A stretch of 64,000 nucleotides of DNA from Planctomycetaceae bacterium. GTDB taxonomy: Bacteria > Planctomycetota > UBA1135 > GCA-002686595. Below are positions 1 through 7,988 of the stretch, piece by piece. The position numbers were made by a program, and so were the translations under genes. The stretch lies in the NCBI GenBank assembly GCA_011525785.1, contig WYBT01000028.1, positions 1 through 64,000 of the forward strand, read 5' to 3'. Numbering within the stretch: position 1 is the first letter of the stretch; every line of letters starts with the position of its first letter. The notes under the pieces were generated by a model, which had not been told where the DNA came from, searched no databases, and worked only from the letters and a program-made list of their open reading frames with translations.

Positions 1-104
1 AGGACGGCGACCTCGCGCTCTACGACGGCGATCCGTTCGAGTACACCTCGCACTGCATCGGCACGGTGATCGACGGCGTCGTGGTGAGCGAGACGGTGCG
101 CTAG
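1..104 (+). CDS. Amidohydrolase-family protein, C-terminal end only
   Basis: Only the last 33 codons are in the window. The frame opens at base 3 and stops at 102-104. The visible peptide contains DGDLALYDGDPFEYTS followed by a short beta-strand pair ending in GVVVSETVR. This is the typical end of the composite beta-sandwich domain of imidazolonepropionase-like and related metal-dependent amidohydrolases, where an alpha/beta barrel precedes a G(K)xADLxxxDGDP signature. The catalytic barrel lies outside the window, so the substrate cannot be inferred. Its stop codon overlaps the stop codon of the convergent histidine kinase within a CTAG palindrome at 101-104. The family is fairly secure from the signature; the specific function is unknown. 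Confidence 0.6.
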   Translation, partial: DGDLALYDGDPFEYTSHCIGTVIDGVVVSETVR

Positions 105-1261
105 CGCTCGATCTCGATCGTCACGAGCGCGCCGCCGCCGGGCGCGTTGGCCAGGCGCATCGACTGGCGCGCGCCGTACATCAGCTCGAGCCGGTGGCGC
201 GTGTTGGCGAGGCCGATGTGCACGCGGCCGTCGTCGTCGAGCGCGGTGGCCGAGCTCTCGAGCACGTGCGGCGCGAAGCCGGGGCCGTCGTCCTCGACTT
301 CGACGCGCAGGCGGCCAGCGACGATCTTCGCGCGCACTTGGATGCGCCCGCCGCTCTCGCGCGGCGAGATGCCGTGCCGCACGGCGTTTTCGACGAGCGT
401 CAGGACCGCCTGCGTCGGCACGCGCGCCTCGCGCGTCTGCGGCTCGACCTCGAAGGCGTACTCGAGCCGCTCGCCGAAACGCACGCGCTCGATCTCGAGG
501 TAGCGCTCGACCAGCGAGAGTTCGTCGGCGAGGCGCACCTCGCGCACTTCGCTTTGATCGAGCGCGCCGCGCAGCAGGCTCGCGATCGACGAGAGCATCG
601 CCAGCGCGCGCTTGGTCTCGCCCTCACGCACCAGGCCGCCGACCGAGTTGAGCGCGTTGAACAAAAAGTGCGGCTGGAGCTGGCTCTTGAGCGTGTCCAG
701 GCGCGCCTGCGCGACCTCGCCGCGCAACTCAGCCTCGCGCAGCGCCAGATCAGCCGCGCGACGCGCCTCGCGCTGCGAACGCAGGAAGGCGTACACCGCG
801 CCGCCGAGCGAGAGCACGAGCCAGTAGACGAGCAGTTCGCGCGTGATGCGGAACCAGGCGTGAACGCCGGCGCGTTTGGGCGCGAGCCACTCGTCCTGGA
901 ACACGACGTTGGCGAGCGCGTCCTCGTAGTACTGGAACAGCTTGGAGATCACCAGCGAGAGCGGGATCTGCACCAGCGCGGCGACGACCCAGGAGCGGCG
1001 CCAGCGGAAGATCGCGCGCGCCAGGTACACCAGCGGCGCGCCGACCAGTCCCCACGGCGCCCACACGAACAACTGCTGCAGGAACAACTGCCAGGGGTCG
1101 AAGGCGCGGTCGCGCGCGCCGAGCCAATCGGCGACCTGCACCGTCGTCGAGCCGGCGGCGGCAAGTGTCACGGCCACGGCGAGCACGACGCGACGCCAGG
1201 GCGATGTGAGCCAGGACTCCACGTCCTGGATGTGCGCGGCGGATCCGTCGTGCTCCTTCAC
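101..1261 (-). CDS. LytS/YehU-type membrane sensor histidine kinase
   Basis: Sensor kinase of the His_kinase (PF06580) type, 386 aa. Hydrophobic segments lie near residues 24-45, 60-82, 91-108 and 143-160, giving a membrane sensor without a large extracytoplasmic domain. The phospho-acceptor box is LKSQLQPHFLFNALN, with His198 in the family's conserved QPHFLFN motif. A coiled linker (162-190) precedes it. The ATPase domain has the N box (LVENAVRHG, Asn292) and a G box (DDGPGF, 324-329). The start is a GTG at 1261; an internal start cannot be excluded, because an AAGGAG lies just inside the reading frame. Members normally pair with a LytTR-type response regulator, but none is visible next to it. 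The gene is convergent with the preceding amidohydrolase and divergent from the next membrane protein. Confidence 0.85.
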   Translation of the reverse strand: MKEHDGSAAHIQDVESWLTSPWRRVVLAVAVTLAAAGSTTVQVADWLGARDRAFDPWQLFLQQLFVWAPWGLVGAPLVYLARAIFRWRRSWVVAALVQIPLSLVISKLFQYYEDALANVVFQDEWLAPKRAGVHAWFRITRELLVYWLVLSLGGAVYAFLRSQREARRAADLALREAELRGEVAQARLDTLKSQLQPHFLFNALNSVGGLVREGETKRALAMLSSIASLLRGALDQSEVREVRLADELSLVERYLEIERVRFGERLEYAFEVEPQTREARVPTQAVLTLVENAVRHGISPRESGGRIQVRAKIVAGRLRVEVEDDGPGFAPHVLESSATALDDDGRVHIGLANTRHRLELMYGARQSMRLANAPGGGALVTIEIER

Positions 1262-1370
1262 CGCGGACTACGGTAACGCTGGCTCGCGGCGCACGGCGCA
1301 CCTGCAGCACGAGCGCGGCGCGAGCGGCGGCGCTGAACGCGCCAAGCGCGCTTGCTAGTCTCCGCGACGG

Positions 1371-2219
1371 ATGATCGAGAAGCTGCTCCGCGCCATCGGC
1401 GTGTTCTACGCCTTCGGCGGCGTGCTGGTGTTGATTCGACTCGAGCAGGCGCGCCTCCTGGACCAGGTCTATGCAGCGCTCAGCGGCGGCGAACGCGCGC
1501 GCCATCACGTCCGCGCGGTGCTGCTCACGATCGGAGGCGTACTCACCTGCGTCGGCGGAGTCGCGCTCGCCGGACTGAGCGCGCGCACGCACTGGTTGAT
1601 GGGCCTCAACACGCTGGTGCAGCTCGGCTGGCTCGCATACGCGGCCGCGTACTTCCCGCCGACAGATGACGATGACCGCAAGGGACGCAGCCAGACGGCC
1701 AGTGCGGCGGTGGTGTACGCGCTCGCGTTCGCGCTCGTGATCTGGACCGACACCAGCGAGCGCGTGGAGCTCTCGAACTCGCAGCGGATGGACGGGCTGC
1801 TCGCACTGCTGCTCACCGTGCTCGTCGCCTGGCAGGCGTGGCTGCTCGGCCGCGGCCGTCTGCACGCGACTCGTCCGACTCCGCAGCCCGCGCACACCGC
1901 GCCGTCAGGTCCGTTCACGCGGCCGGCGCACGTCGAACTGCGACCCTACCCGGGCGCCTGGCCGCTGTGGGACAGCGACAGCGGCGCCAACGTCGATCCC
2001 AGTCGTCTCGAGCTGCCGCACGAGCTGATCACGCGGCTGCAGGAGTTCGAGAACGCCGTGCTCGCCGCGCTCGAACAGGATCCCGAGCAGGGTTTGGTGT
2101 TTCGCGACGCGCGCCGCAAGCGCGAGCTCGAGCGCGAAGCCACGGCGCTCGCGACAGCACTCGAAGCGCACCTGGGCGCGAACGCCGTCGCCTGGCGCAT
2201 GCCCGACGAGCTCGACTAG
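1371..2219 (+). CDS. Polytopic membrane protein of unknown function
   Basis: 282 aa, not recognised as a named family. The N-terminal half is membrane-embedded, with hydrophobic segments near residues 7-22, 50-69, 74-94, 111-126 and 142-158. The C-terminal 120 residues are soluble, with a charged helical part near 215-265 (EFENAVLAALEQDPEQG and a run of Arg/Lys/Glu). The ATG at 1371 has only a weak purine stretch upstream. It is divergent from the histidine kinase, 109 bp apart, so they may share a promoter region and perhaps a signal. Its TAG stop lies inside the left end of the inverted-repeat element at 2216-2400, so the present 3' end may have been shaped by that insertion. Confidence 0.6.
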   Translation: MIEKLLRAIGVFYAFGGVLVLIRLEQARLLDQVYAALSGGERARHHVRAVLLTIGGVLTCVGGVALAGLSARTHWLMGLNTLVQLGWLAYAAAYFPPTDDDDRKGRSQTASAAVVYALAFALVIWTDTSERVELSNSQRMDGLLALLLTVLVAWQAWLLGRGRLHATRPTPQPAHTAPSGPFTRPAHVELRPYPGAWPLWDSDSGANVDPSRLELPHELITRLQEFENAVLAALEQDPEQGLVFRDARRKRELEREATALATALEAHLGANAVAWRMPDELD

Positions 2220-2400
2220 CCCGACCTATTCACGAACCGCGTAGCGAAAACGTCGGAGCGCCGGTCCTGCGAGGTTCTTCGGCGCGAGGGCTCGGAAGCG
2301 ACCTGCCAGGTCGCTGAGAACATCTCGCGCCCCAAGAAAACGCAGCAGGGCAGGATGATCCGGCGTTTGCAGTAGCGGGCCCGTGAATAGGTCGGGCTAG
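2216..2400. mobile_element. MITE-like element with 18-bp perfect terminal inverted repeats
   Basis: Bases 2216-2233 (ctagcccgacctattcac) and 2383-2400 are exact reverse complements over 18 bp, and the match continues imperfectly inward. The 185-bp interior has no credible ORF. If the outer CTAG on each side is counted as a 4-bp target duplication, the true terminal repeat is the 14-bp cccgacctattcac. CTAG or YTAR target duplications are known for IS5-type transposases, but the family assignment here is inference. The element sits between the stop of the membrane protein and the stop of the DUF4143 ATPase, where it could also act as a stem-loop terminator. No transposase is present, so mobility would need one in trans. 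Confidence 0.65.
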
Positions 2401-2402
2401 CG

Positions 2403-3617
2403 CTACACGAGCTGCGAGAGCAACGTGCGCGCCGGCACGGCGATGGGATCACCGCGCTCGAAGCAGTCGGCGTCGACGTAGGGGGTCTCGAGCTCGCACT
2501 GGAAGGCGTGTTTCGTTCCGAGCACGGCGTGGAAGTGGCGCAGCGACTTCCCGATCGGCTCCGACGATGACTTGGCCTCCACGAGAAACCACGGCTTGCC
2601 GTCTCGCACGACCACGAAGTCGACCTCGCGCCCGGTTTTGTCGCGTAAGTAGCAGAGCTCGAATCGACCGAACCCCAGGTCCGTCCAACCCTGCACGGCC
2701 TTGTAGAGCTGACAGCCGATGAACGTCTCCGCGCGGCGACCGGGGTCCGCGACCGCCGCCCAGTCGAACTGGAACCAGCGCGGTTCCTTCCGCAGCGCCT
2801 TGGCGACGTTCTTGAACCAAGGCCGCACGAGGAAGCCCTGGTGCAAGTGTGTGAGGATTCCGACCCAGCGACGAACGGTGTCGACCGAGACCTGGACCTC
2901 GCGCGCGAGCGAAGAGTGCACGAGCGGCTGTGACGAGCGTTCGAGCAGGAGCCTGGCGAGGATCTCGATCCGGTCGAGCTCCTGAACGCCCGTGAGGTCG
3001 CGCACATCCTCGCGCAGGAGTTGCTGGTCGCGCAGCGAGCGCCAGCGCGTCGAGAAGCGCGCATTGCGCAGGAAGAACGGCTCGGGGAACCCGCCGTGCT
3101 CGAGCAGCGCGCGCCAATCGGCATCGGAGATCTTCGCGGGCGGCGCGTGCTCGCTCTGCGGCGCCTCGACACGAGCGCACTCGGCAACGGACATCGGGTG
3201 CATGTGGTAGAGGAAGTAGCGCCCCATCAGGCTGTCCCCGCCGCGCCGATAGACGTCGAGGCGCGAGCTCCCGGTGACCATCACGGCCAGCCGCTGGCCA
3301 TGCACGTCGAACAGGCCCTTGAGGAAGCTCTTCCAGCGCGGATAACGGCGGAGTTCGTCGAGCACGACCCGCACTCGGCGCCGACCGAGTTTGGACACGC
3401 CAACGGCCTCCGCGAGCGCGCCCGGCCCCTTCACGATCAGGGCGCGGTGCCCGGGGTCGTCCCAGGTGAAGTAGGCCTCCGGATCGGAGAGCGCGCGGCA
3501 AACCGTGGTCTTGCCCACCTGCCGCGGACCTGCGACGAACAGCATCTGGCGGTGTTGTTCGAGCTGTTCTTCGAAGATCGATTGGTAGACGCGGCGGCTC
3601 GGTTCGGCCTGGACCAT
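2403..3617 (-). CDS. AAA+ ATPase with DUF4143-type C-terminal domain
   Basis: 404 aa, COG1373-type ATPase. Walker A is GPRQVGKTT (30-38). A Walker B-like strand VRVVLDELRRY follows, then a sensor-type MVTGSSRLDVYRR. The central region (about 215-270) has SLAREVQVSVDTVRRWVGIL, a winged-helix-like segment as is usual in this family. The C-terminal domain carries GREVDFVVVRDGKP and FLVEAKSS, the Asp/Glu...Glu-x-Lys arrangement of a PD-(D/E)XK nuclease-like fold. The biochemical role of the family is not established. A paralogue lies at 22994-24181. The ATG at 3617 is embedded in overlapping inverted repeats (3611-3674). The stop lies only 2 bp beyond the MITE-like element. Confidence 0.85.
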   Translation of the reverse strand: MVQAEPSRRVYQSIFEEQLEQHRQMLFVAGPRQVGKTTVCRALSDPEAYFTWDDPGHRALIVKGPGALAEAVGVSKLGRRRVRVVLDELRRYPRWKSFLKGLFDVHGQRLAVMVTGSSRLDVYRRGGDSLMGRYFLYHMHPMSVAECARVEAPQSEHAPPAKISDADWRALLEHGGFPEPFFLRNARFSTRWRSLRDQQLLREDVRDLTGVQELDRIEILARLLLERSSQPLVHSSLAREVQVSVDTVRRWVGILTHLHQGFLVRPWFKNVAKALRKEPRWFQFDWAAVADPGRRAETFIGCQLYKAVQGWTDLGFGRFELCYLRDKTGREVDFVVVRDGKPWFLVEAKSSSEPIGKSLRHFHAVLGTKHAFQCELETPYVDADCFERGDPIAVPARTLLSQLV

Positions 3618-3674
3618 TTGACGCAGGATCGTAAAAAAGTCCGGACCGTTTTACGATGCTCCGTCAAACGGTCC
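3611..3674. promoter_or_regulatory. Candidate operator: three copies of GGACCRTTTKAC at the DUF4143 start
   Basis: The 12-mer occurs as ggaccatttgac at 3611-3622 (plus strand, over the start codon), ggaccgttttac at 3643-3654 (plus strand) and ggaccgtttgac on the minus strand at 3663-3674. This creates nested inverted repeats, for example atcgtaaaa/ttttacgat at 3628-3636/3649-3657 and ggaccgttt/aaacggtcc at 3643-3651/3666-3674. The location over the start codon, together with the winged-helix-like segment in the encoded protein, suggests autoregulation. That role is inference; the repeats are seen directly. Confidence 0.5.
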
Positions 3675-3824
3675 AGCCTGCGCGGGGTTGATGCACACGC
3701 CCGTCGGGGACCCCTTGGCCGCCCGTGTCTCGAGCTCAGCCGAACCGTGGCTCCAGTGTCCGCTGTGATCGCCTGCTCCAGCACCGAACACCGCGGCACG
3801 GAGCAGTGAAGCGAAACGTGCGCG

Positions 3825-4850
3825 TCAGAACGACTCGTTGAACGCCACTTCGCCGGTCACGCCGACCTGGTAGGCGCTCACGCGGCGCTCGAAGAAGTTC
3901 GAGAGTTCCTGCACGTCCTGCAGCTCCATGAACCCGAAGGGGTTCTTGGCGCCGAAGCGCGGGCGCAGGCTCAGGTTCTGGAGGCGCTGGTCGGCCACGT
4001 ACTCGAGGTACTGGCGCATGTCGCGCACCGAGAGGCCCGGGACGCCGCCGCCGAGCAGGTCCTCGGCGAACTGGGTCTCGCAGTTCACCGCGTCTTCGAT
4101 CATGGCCACGATCTGGCGCTCGAGTTCGGCGTCGAACAGCTCGGGCTCTTCGCGCCGCACGGTCTCGGCCACCTCGAGGGCGAAGCTCATGTGCATGCTC
4201 TCGTCGCGGAACACCCAGTTGGTGCCCGAGGCGAGGCCGTTGAGCAGCCCCTTGCTGCGCATGAAGTAGACGTACGCGAACGCGGCGTAGAAGAAGAGCC
4301 CCTCGACGCAGCAGGCGTAGCAGATCAGGTTCAGCAGGAAGCGCCGGCGGTCCTCGCGGGTCACGAGCTTGTCCACCGCCAGGCCCGACTCCATCCACTT
4401 GAAGCAGAACTCGCCCTTGCGCGCGATCGAGGGGATGTTGTGGATCGCGGCGAAGGCCAGCTCGCGCTCCTTGATGTCGGGCACGTAGTTGTCGAGCAGC
4501 GTCAAGTAGAACTGGACGTGCAGCGCCTCCTCGTAGATCTGGCGCGAGAGGTACATGCGCGCCTCGGGCGAGTTGATGTGCTTGTAGAGGTTCAGCGCGA
4601 CGTTGTTGGCGACGATCGAATCGCCGGTCGCGAAGAACGCCACGAGGCGGTGCACGAGGTGGCGCTCGGCCGGCAGGAGCCGGCTGCGCAGGTCGACCAG
4701 ATCGCTCGAGAAGTCCACTTCCTCGACCGTCCACGTATTGCGGATCGCCGACTTGTACATCTCGTAGAAGACGGGATAGCGCATCGGGCGGAGCGTGAGC
4801 TCGAACCCAGGGTTGAGGATCATCGGACGCTGCGCGACGGCCACGGACAT
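3825..4850 (-). CDS. nrdB: Ribonucleoside-diphosphate reductase, beta (radical-generating) subunit
   Basis: 341 aa, ferritin-like R2 subunit that holds the dinuclear metal centre and tyrosyl radical used by NrdA to make deoxyribonucleotides. The six expected metal ligands are present: Asp77 (FFATGDSI), Glu108 and His111 (EEALHVQFY), Glu183 (CCVEGLFFY), Glu217 and His220 (RDESMH). The radical tyrosine is Tyr115, four residues after His111 as in E. coli R2. The C-terminal tail ends in NESF; in this family the tail docks into the alpha subunit. The ATG start at 4850 gives the normal family length. It follows nrdA by 52 bp on the same strand, so the two form an nrdAB operon. Confidence 0.96.
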   Translation of the reverse strand: MSVAVAQRPMILNPGFELTLRPMRYPVFYEMYKSAIRNTWTVEEVDFSSDLVDLRSRLLPAERHLVHRLVAFFATGDSIVANNVALNLYKHINSPEARMYLSRQIYEEALHVQFYLTLLDNYVPDIKERELAFAAIHNIPSIARKGEFCFKWMESGLAVDKLVTREDRRRFLLNLICYACCVEGLFFYAAFAYVYFMRSKGLLNGLASGTNWVFRDESMHMSFALEVAETVRREEPELFDAELERQIVAMIEDAVNCETQFAEDLLGGGVPGLSVRDMRQYLEYVADQRLQNLSLRPRFGAKNPFGFMELQDVQELSNFFERRVSAYQVGVTGEVAFNESF

Positions 4851-4902
4851 GTCGGGAGGTGCTCCTGGAGGCGGATCTGGCGGGTGAAACGGGGCGGAAC
4901 GG

Positions 4903-7356
4903 CTACTGGCAGGCTTCGCAGGACTCGGGATTCTCGAGCGAGCACGCGACCGCGGCGCTGTCGGGCACGGCCGCGGCGGCGGCGCTGCTCACCGTCGTCT
5001 GGCGGATGCGCGTCGCCGGCCGCGAGCGCAGGTAGTAGGTCGTCTTGAGGCCGGTTTTCCAGGCGTACATGTACATCGACGAGAGCTTGCCGATGACCGG
5101 GTTCTCGATGAACAGGTTGAGCGACTGCGACTGGTCGATCCACGGCCCGCGCGCCGCGGCGAGGTCGATCAGCGCCTTCTGCGGCAGCTCCCACGCCGTG
5201 CGGTAGACCGCGCGCAAGTCAGCCGGCAGGAACTCGAGGTCCTGGATCGAGCCCTCGGCGGCCTTGATCGAGTTGCGCACGGTTTCGTTCCACAGGCCGC
5301 GCTCCTTCAAGTCCTGCACGAGGTAGCGATTGATCTGCAGGAAGTCGCCCGAGAGCGTCTCGCGCTTGAAGAGGTTGGAGACCTGCGGCTCGATGCACTC
5401 GTAGCAGCCCGCGATCGAGGCGATCGTCGCCGTCGGCGCGATGGCGATCATCAGCGAGTTGCGCAGGCCGTGCACCGCGATGCGCGCCTTCAGGTCGTCC
5501 CAGCGCTTCTCGTTCGTCGGCTTCACGCCCCACAAGTCGTACTGCAGCTTGCCCTGCGCCGCGCGCGTCTGCGGGAAGTTGGGGTGGTAACCGTGCTCCT
5601 GCGCGAGATCGCAGCTCGTCGCCAGCGAGTGGTAGTAGATCTCCTCCGACACGCGCGCGCTGATCTCGAGCGCTTCCTTGCTGTCGAACGGCAGGCGCAG
5701 CTTGAAGAACACGTCCTGCAGCCCCATCACGCCCAGGCCGACCGGGCGCCAGGCGAGGTTCGACACGCGCGCCGCCTCGGTCGGGTAGTAGTTGATGTCG
5801 ATCACGCGGTCGAGCCGGCGCACGGCGACGCGCACGATCTCACCCAGGCGCGCGTAGTCGAACTTGCCGTCGACGACGAGTTTGCCCAGGTTGATCGAGC
5901 CCAGGTTGCAGACCGCCGTCTCGTCCTTCGAGGTGACCTCGATGATCTCGGTGCACAGATTCGAGAGGTGCACCGTGCGGCCCGCGCCGCCGGTCTGGTT
6001 GCACTTCTCGTTGGAGGCGTCCTTGAACGTCATCCAGCCGTTCCCGGTCTGCGCCAGCGTGCGCATCATGCGCGCGTACAGATCGCGCGCCTTGACCTGG
6101 CGCACGTACTGCTTCTTCTCCTCGGCCTCGAGGTAGGCGCGCTCGAATTCAGCGCCGAAGAGGTCAGTGAAGTGCGGGACGGCCTTGGGGTCGAACAGCG
6201 ACCAGGTCGCGTCGGCCTCGACGCGCCGCATGAACAGGTCGGGGATCCAGTTGGCGAGGTTGAGGTTGTGCGTGCGGCGCGCTTCGTCGCCGGTGTTGTC
6301 GCGCAGCTCGAGGAACTCCTCGATGTCGGCGTGCCAGCTCTCGAGGTACACGCAGGCCGCGCCCTTGCGACGCCCGCCCTGATTGACGGCCGCCACTGAG
6401 CTGTCGAGCGTCTTGAGCCAGGGCACGATGCCGTTGGAGTGCCCGTTGGTGCCGCGGATCAGCGAGCCCTTCGCACGCACGCGCGTGTACGACAGGCCGA
6501 TGCCGCCGGCGTACTTGGAGAGCTTCGCCACGTCCGCGTAGCGCTCGTAGATCGCGCCGAGATCGTCCTCGGGCGAGTCGAGCAGGTAGCACGAGCTGAG
6601 CTGCGAGCGCGTCGACCCCGAGTTGAACAGCGTGGGCGAGCTCGGCAGGTACTCGAGCGTGCTCATCAGCTCGTAGAACTCGATCGCCTCCTTGGGCGAC
6701 TGCGACAGGCCGCAGGCCACGCGCATGAAGAAGTACTGCGGCGTCTCGAGCGCGTCGCGCGTCGAGGGGTTCACCAGCAGGTAGCGGTCGTAGACCGTGC
6801 GGATGCCGAAGTACTCGAACAGGTCGTTGCGCTCGGGCTGGATGGCCTGGTCGAGCTTGCGGTGGTGCGCCGTGACGAAGTCGGCGAGCTGCTGCGAGAT
6901 CAGGCCGTTCTCGAAGGCGGCGCGCACCGACTGCGAAAAGCTCATGATGTTCTGGTTGCGCACTTCCTTGTCGATGAAGGCGCACAACAGGCGCGCGGCC
7001 AGGCGCGAGTACTGCGGCTCTTCGGCGATCAGCGACGCAGCGGTCTGGATCGAGAGCTGGTCGAGCTCGCGCGTGGTCGCGCCGTCGTACAGGCCGCTGA
7101 TGGTGCGCATCGCGACGCGCATCGGGTCGAGCTCGGCCAGCCCGGCGCAGCAGCGCGACACCGCGCGCACGATCTTGTTGACGTCGACCGGCTCGAAATC
7201 GCCGGCGCGCTTGCGCACGCGCATGCGGGTCTCGGGCACGAGCTGAGACTCGCGCGCAGCGCCGCCATCGGGGCGCGGCTGCACGTCGCGGGGTTGGGGG
7301 GTCAGGACGACCTCGCGCTCGGTCGAGCGCGGCTGCACGGGGGACGCGGAATCCAT
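4903..7356 (-). CDS. nrdA: Ribonucleoside-diphosphate reductase, alpha (catalytic) subunit
   Basis: 817 aa from an ATG at 7356, chosen because caggagaagg sits just upstream; an in-frame upstream extension to 7503 is unlikely. A 44-residue low-complexity leader precedes an ATP-cone (MRVRKRAGDFEPVDVNKI, from residue 45) that should provide allosteric dATP/ATP control. The catalytic barrel has all required residues: Cys256 (SQLSSCYLLD), the thiyl-radical Cys468 with Glu470 (SNLCTEI) and Cys483 (AVCNLGSINL). The C-terminal CEACQ supplies the CxxC pair (813/816) that re-reduces the active site through thioredoxin or glutaredoxin. It is co-transcribed with nrdB. I could not find an NrdR-type box upstream. 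Confidence 0.96.
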   Translation of the reverse strand: MDSASPVQPRSTEREVVLTPQPRDVQPRPDGGAARESQLVPETRMRVRKRAGDFEPVDVNKIVRAVSRCCAGLAELDPMRVAMRTISGLYDGATTRELDQLSIQTAASLIAEEPQYSRLAARLLCAFIDKEVRNQNIMSFSQSVRAAFENGLISQQLADFVTAHHRKLDQAIQPERNDLFEYFGIRTVYDRYLLVNPSTRDALETPQYFFMRVACGLSQSPKEAIEFYELMSTLEYLPSSPTLFNSGSTRSQLSSCYLLDSPEDDLGAIYERYADVAKLSKYAGGIGLSYTRVRAKGSLIRGTNGHSNGIVPWLKTLDSSVAAVNQGGRRKGAACVYLESWHADIEEFLELRDNTGDEARRTHNLNLANWIPDLFMRRVEADATWSLFDPKAVPHFTDLFGAEFERAYLEAEEKKQYVRQVKARDLYARMMRTLAQTGNGWMTFKDASNEKCNQTGGAGRTVHLSNLCTEIIEVTSKDETAVCNLGSINLGKLVVDGKFDYARLGEIVRVAVRRLDRVIDINYYPTEAARVSNLAWRPVGLGVMGLQDVFFKLRLPFDSKEALEISARVSEEIYYHSLATSCDLAQEHGYHPNFPQTRAAQGKLQYDLWGVKPTNEKRWDDLKARIAVHGLRNSLMIAIAPTATIASIAGCYECIEPQVSNLFKRETLSGDFLQINRYLVQDLKERGLWNETVRNSIKAAEGSIQDLEFLPADLRAVYRTAWELPQKALIDLAAARGPWIDQSQSLNLFIENPVIGKLSSMYMYAWKTGLKTTYYLRSRPATRIRQTTVSSAAAAAVPDSAAVACSLENPESCEACQ

Positions 7357-7988
7357 GCGACCTTCTCCTGGTCGGGTTCGGCGACGAACGGACGGGTGGC
7401 GGGCGGGGACGGGAACGAGCGGCGGGCGGAAGCGCGCGTCGAGGCGAGGCCGCCGACGGTCATCCGGACCCTGGACTGAAGAGGACGAGCAGGGGGCCCG
7501 CACAGACGGCGCGACCCACCCCCTCGAGCCACGCCACGGGAACCGCGGAGACCGTCCTAATAGTGGTCGAGCGACCGAACAGCCCCTAGATCTCGTGGTG
7601 GGCCGCGGAGCTTACGTTCGGGGCAGACTCGCTCAAGGCGCCGCGCCGACGATCTTCTCCGCGCGCGCAACTCCTTGCTTCGACGCGCTTTGGAGATGCA
7701 GCCCTGGCCGCGTCGAAGGTGCTCCGCCGGGGCCAGGACGCGCCGCGGACGATTCGCCGTCCCATCAAGACGCCGCGCCGCGGTTGTTCGGGCCGCCAGA
7801 GGCGAGAGGAGCTGGTGGCGGCGGGCCTCCGGCACCCCGCGCGCGCCGTCGCACAGCGGCGACTGTCGACCGCGCTCGCAGCGGCCCCCACGCGATCATC
7901 GCCGCAACGAGTTCGACGTCCTACGCGACCCGCGGATCCTCGACGCGCGGATCGCCCCAGCCTCCACGCGTGCTCGGCGCGCCGCAGC
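7357..7988. other. 632-bp intergenic stretch upstream of nrdA
   Basis: It lies between the nrdA start and the stop of the next minus-strand gene. Open frames here overlap one another, lack ribosome binding sites and have arginine-rich shadow-like translations, so I call none of them. No tRNA, B12 riboswitch box, NrdR palindrome or clear hairpin terminator was found. It presumably holds the nrdAB promoter and a long leader. Confidence 0.4.

Noticed and set aside
7357..7988. B12 riboswitch or NrdR box upstream of nrdA
   Set aside because: Neither the B12-box consensus nor an NrdR-type palindrome could be found on either strand by eye.
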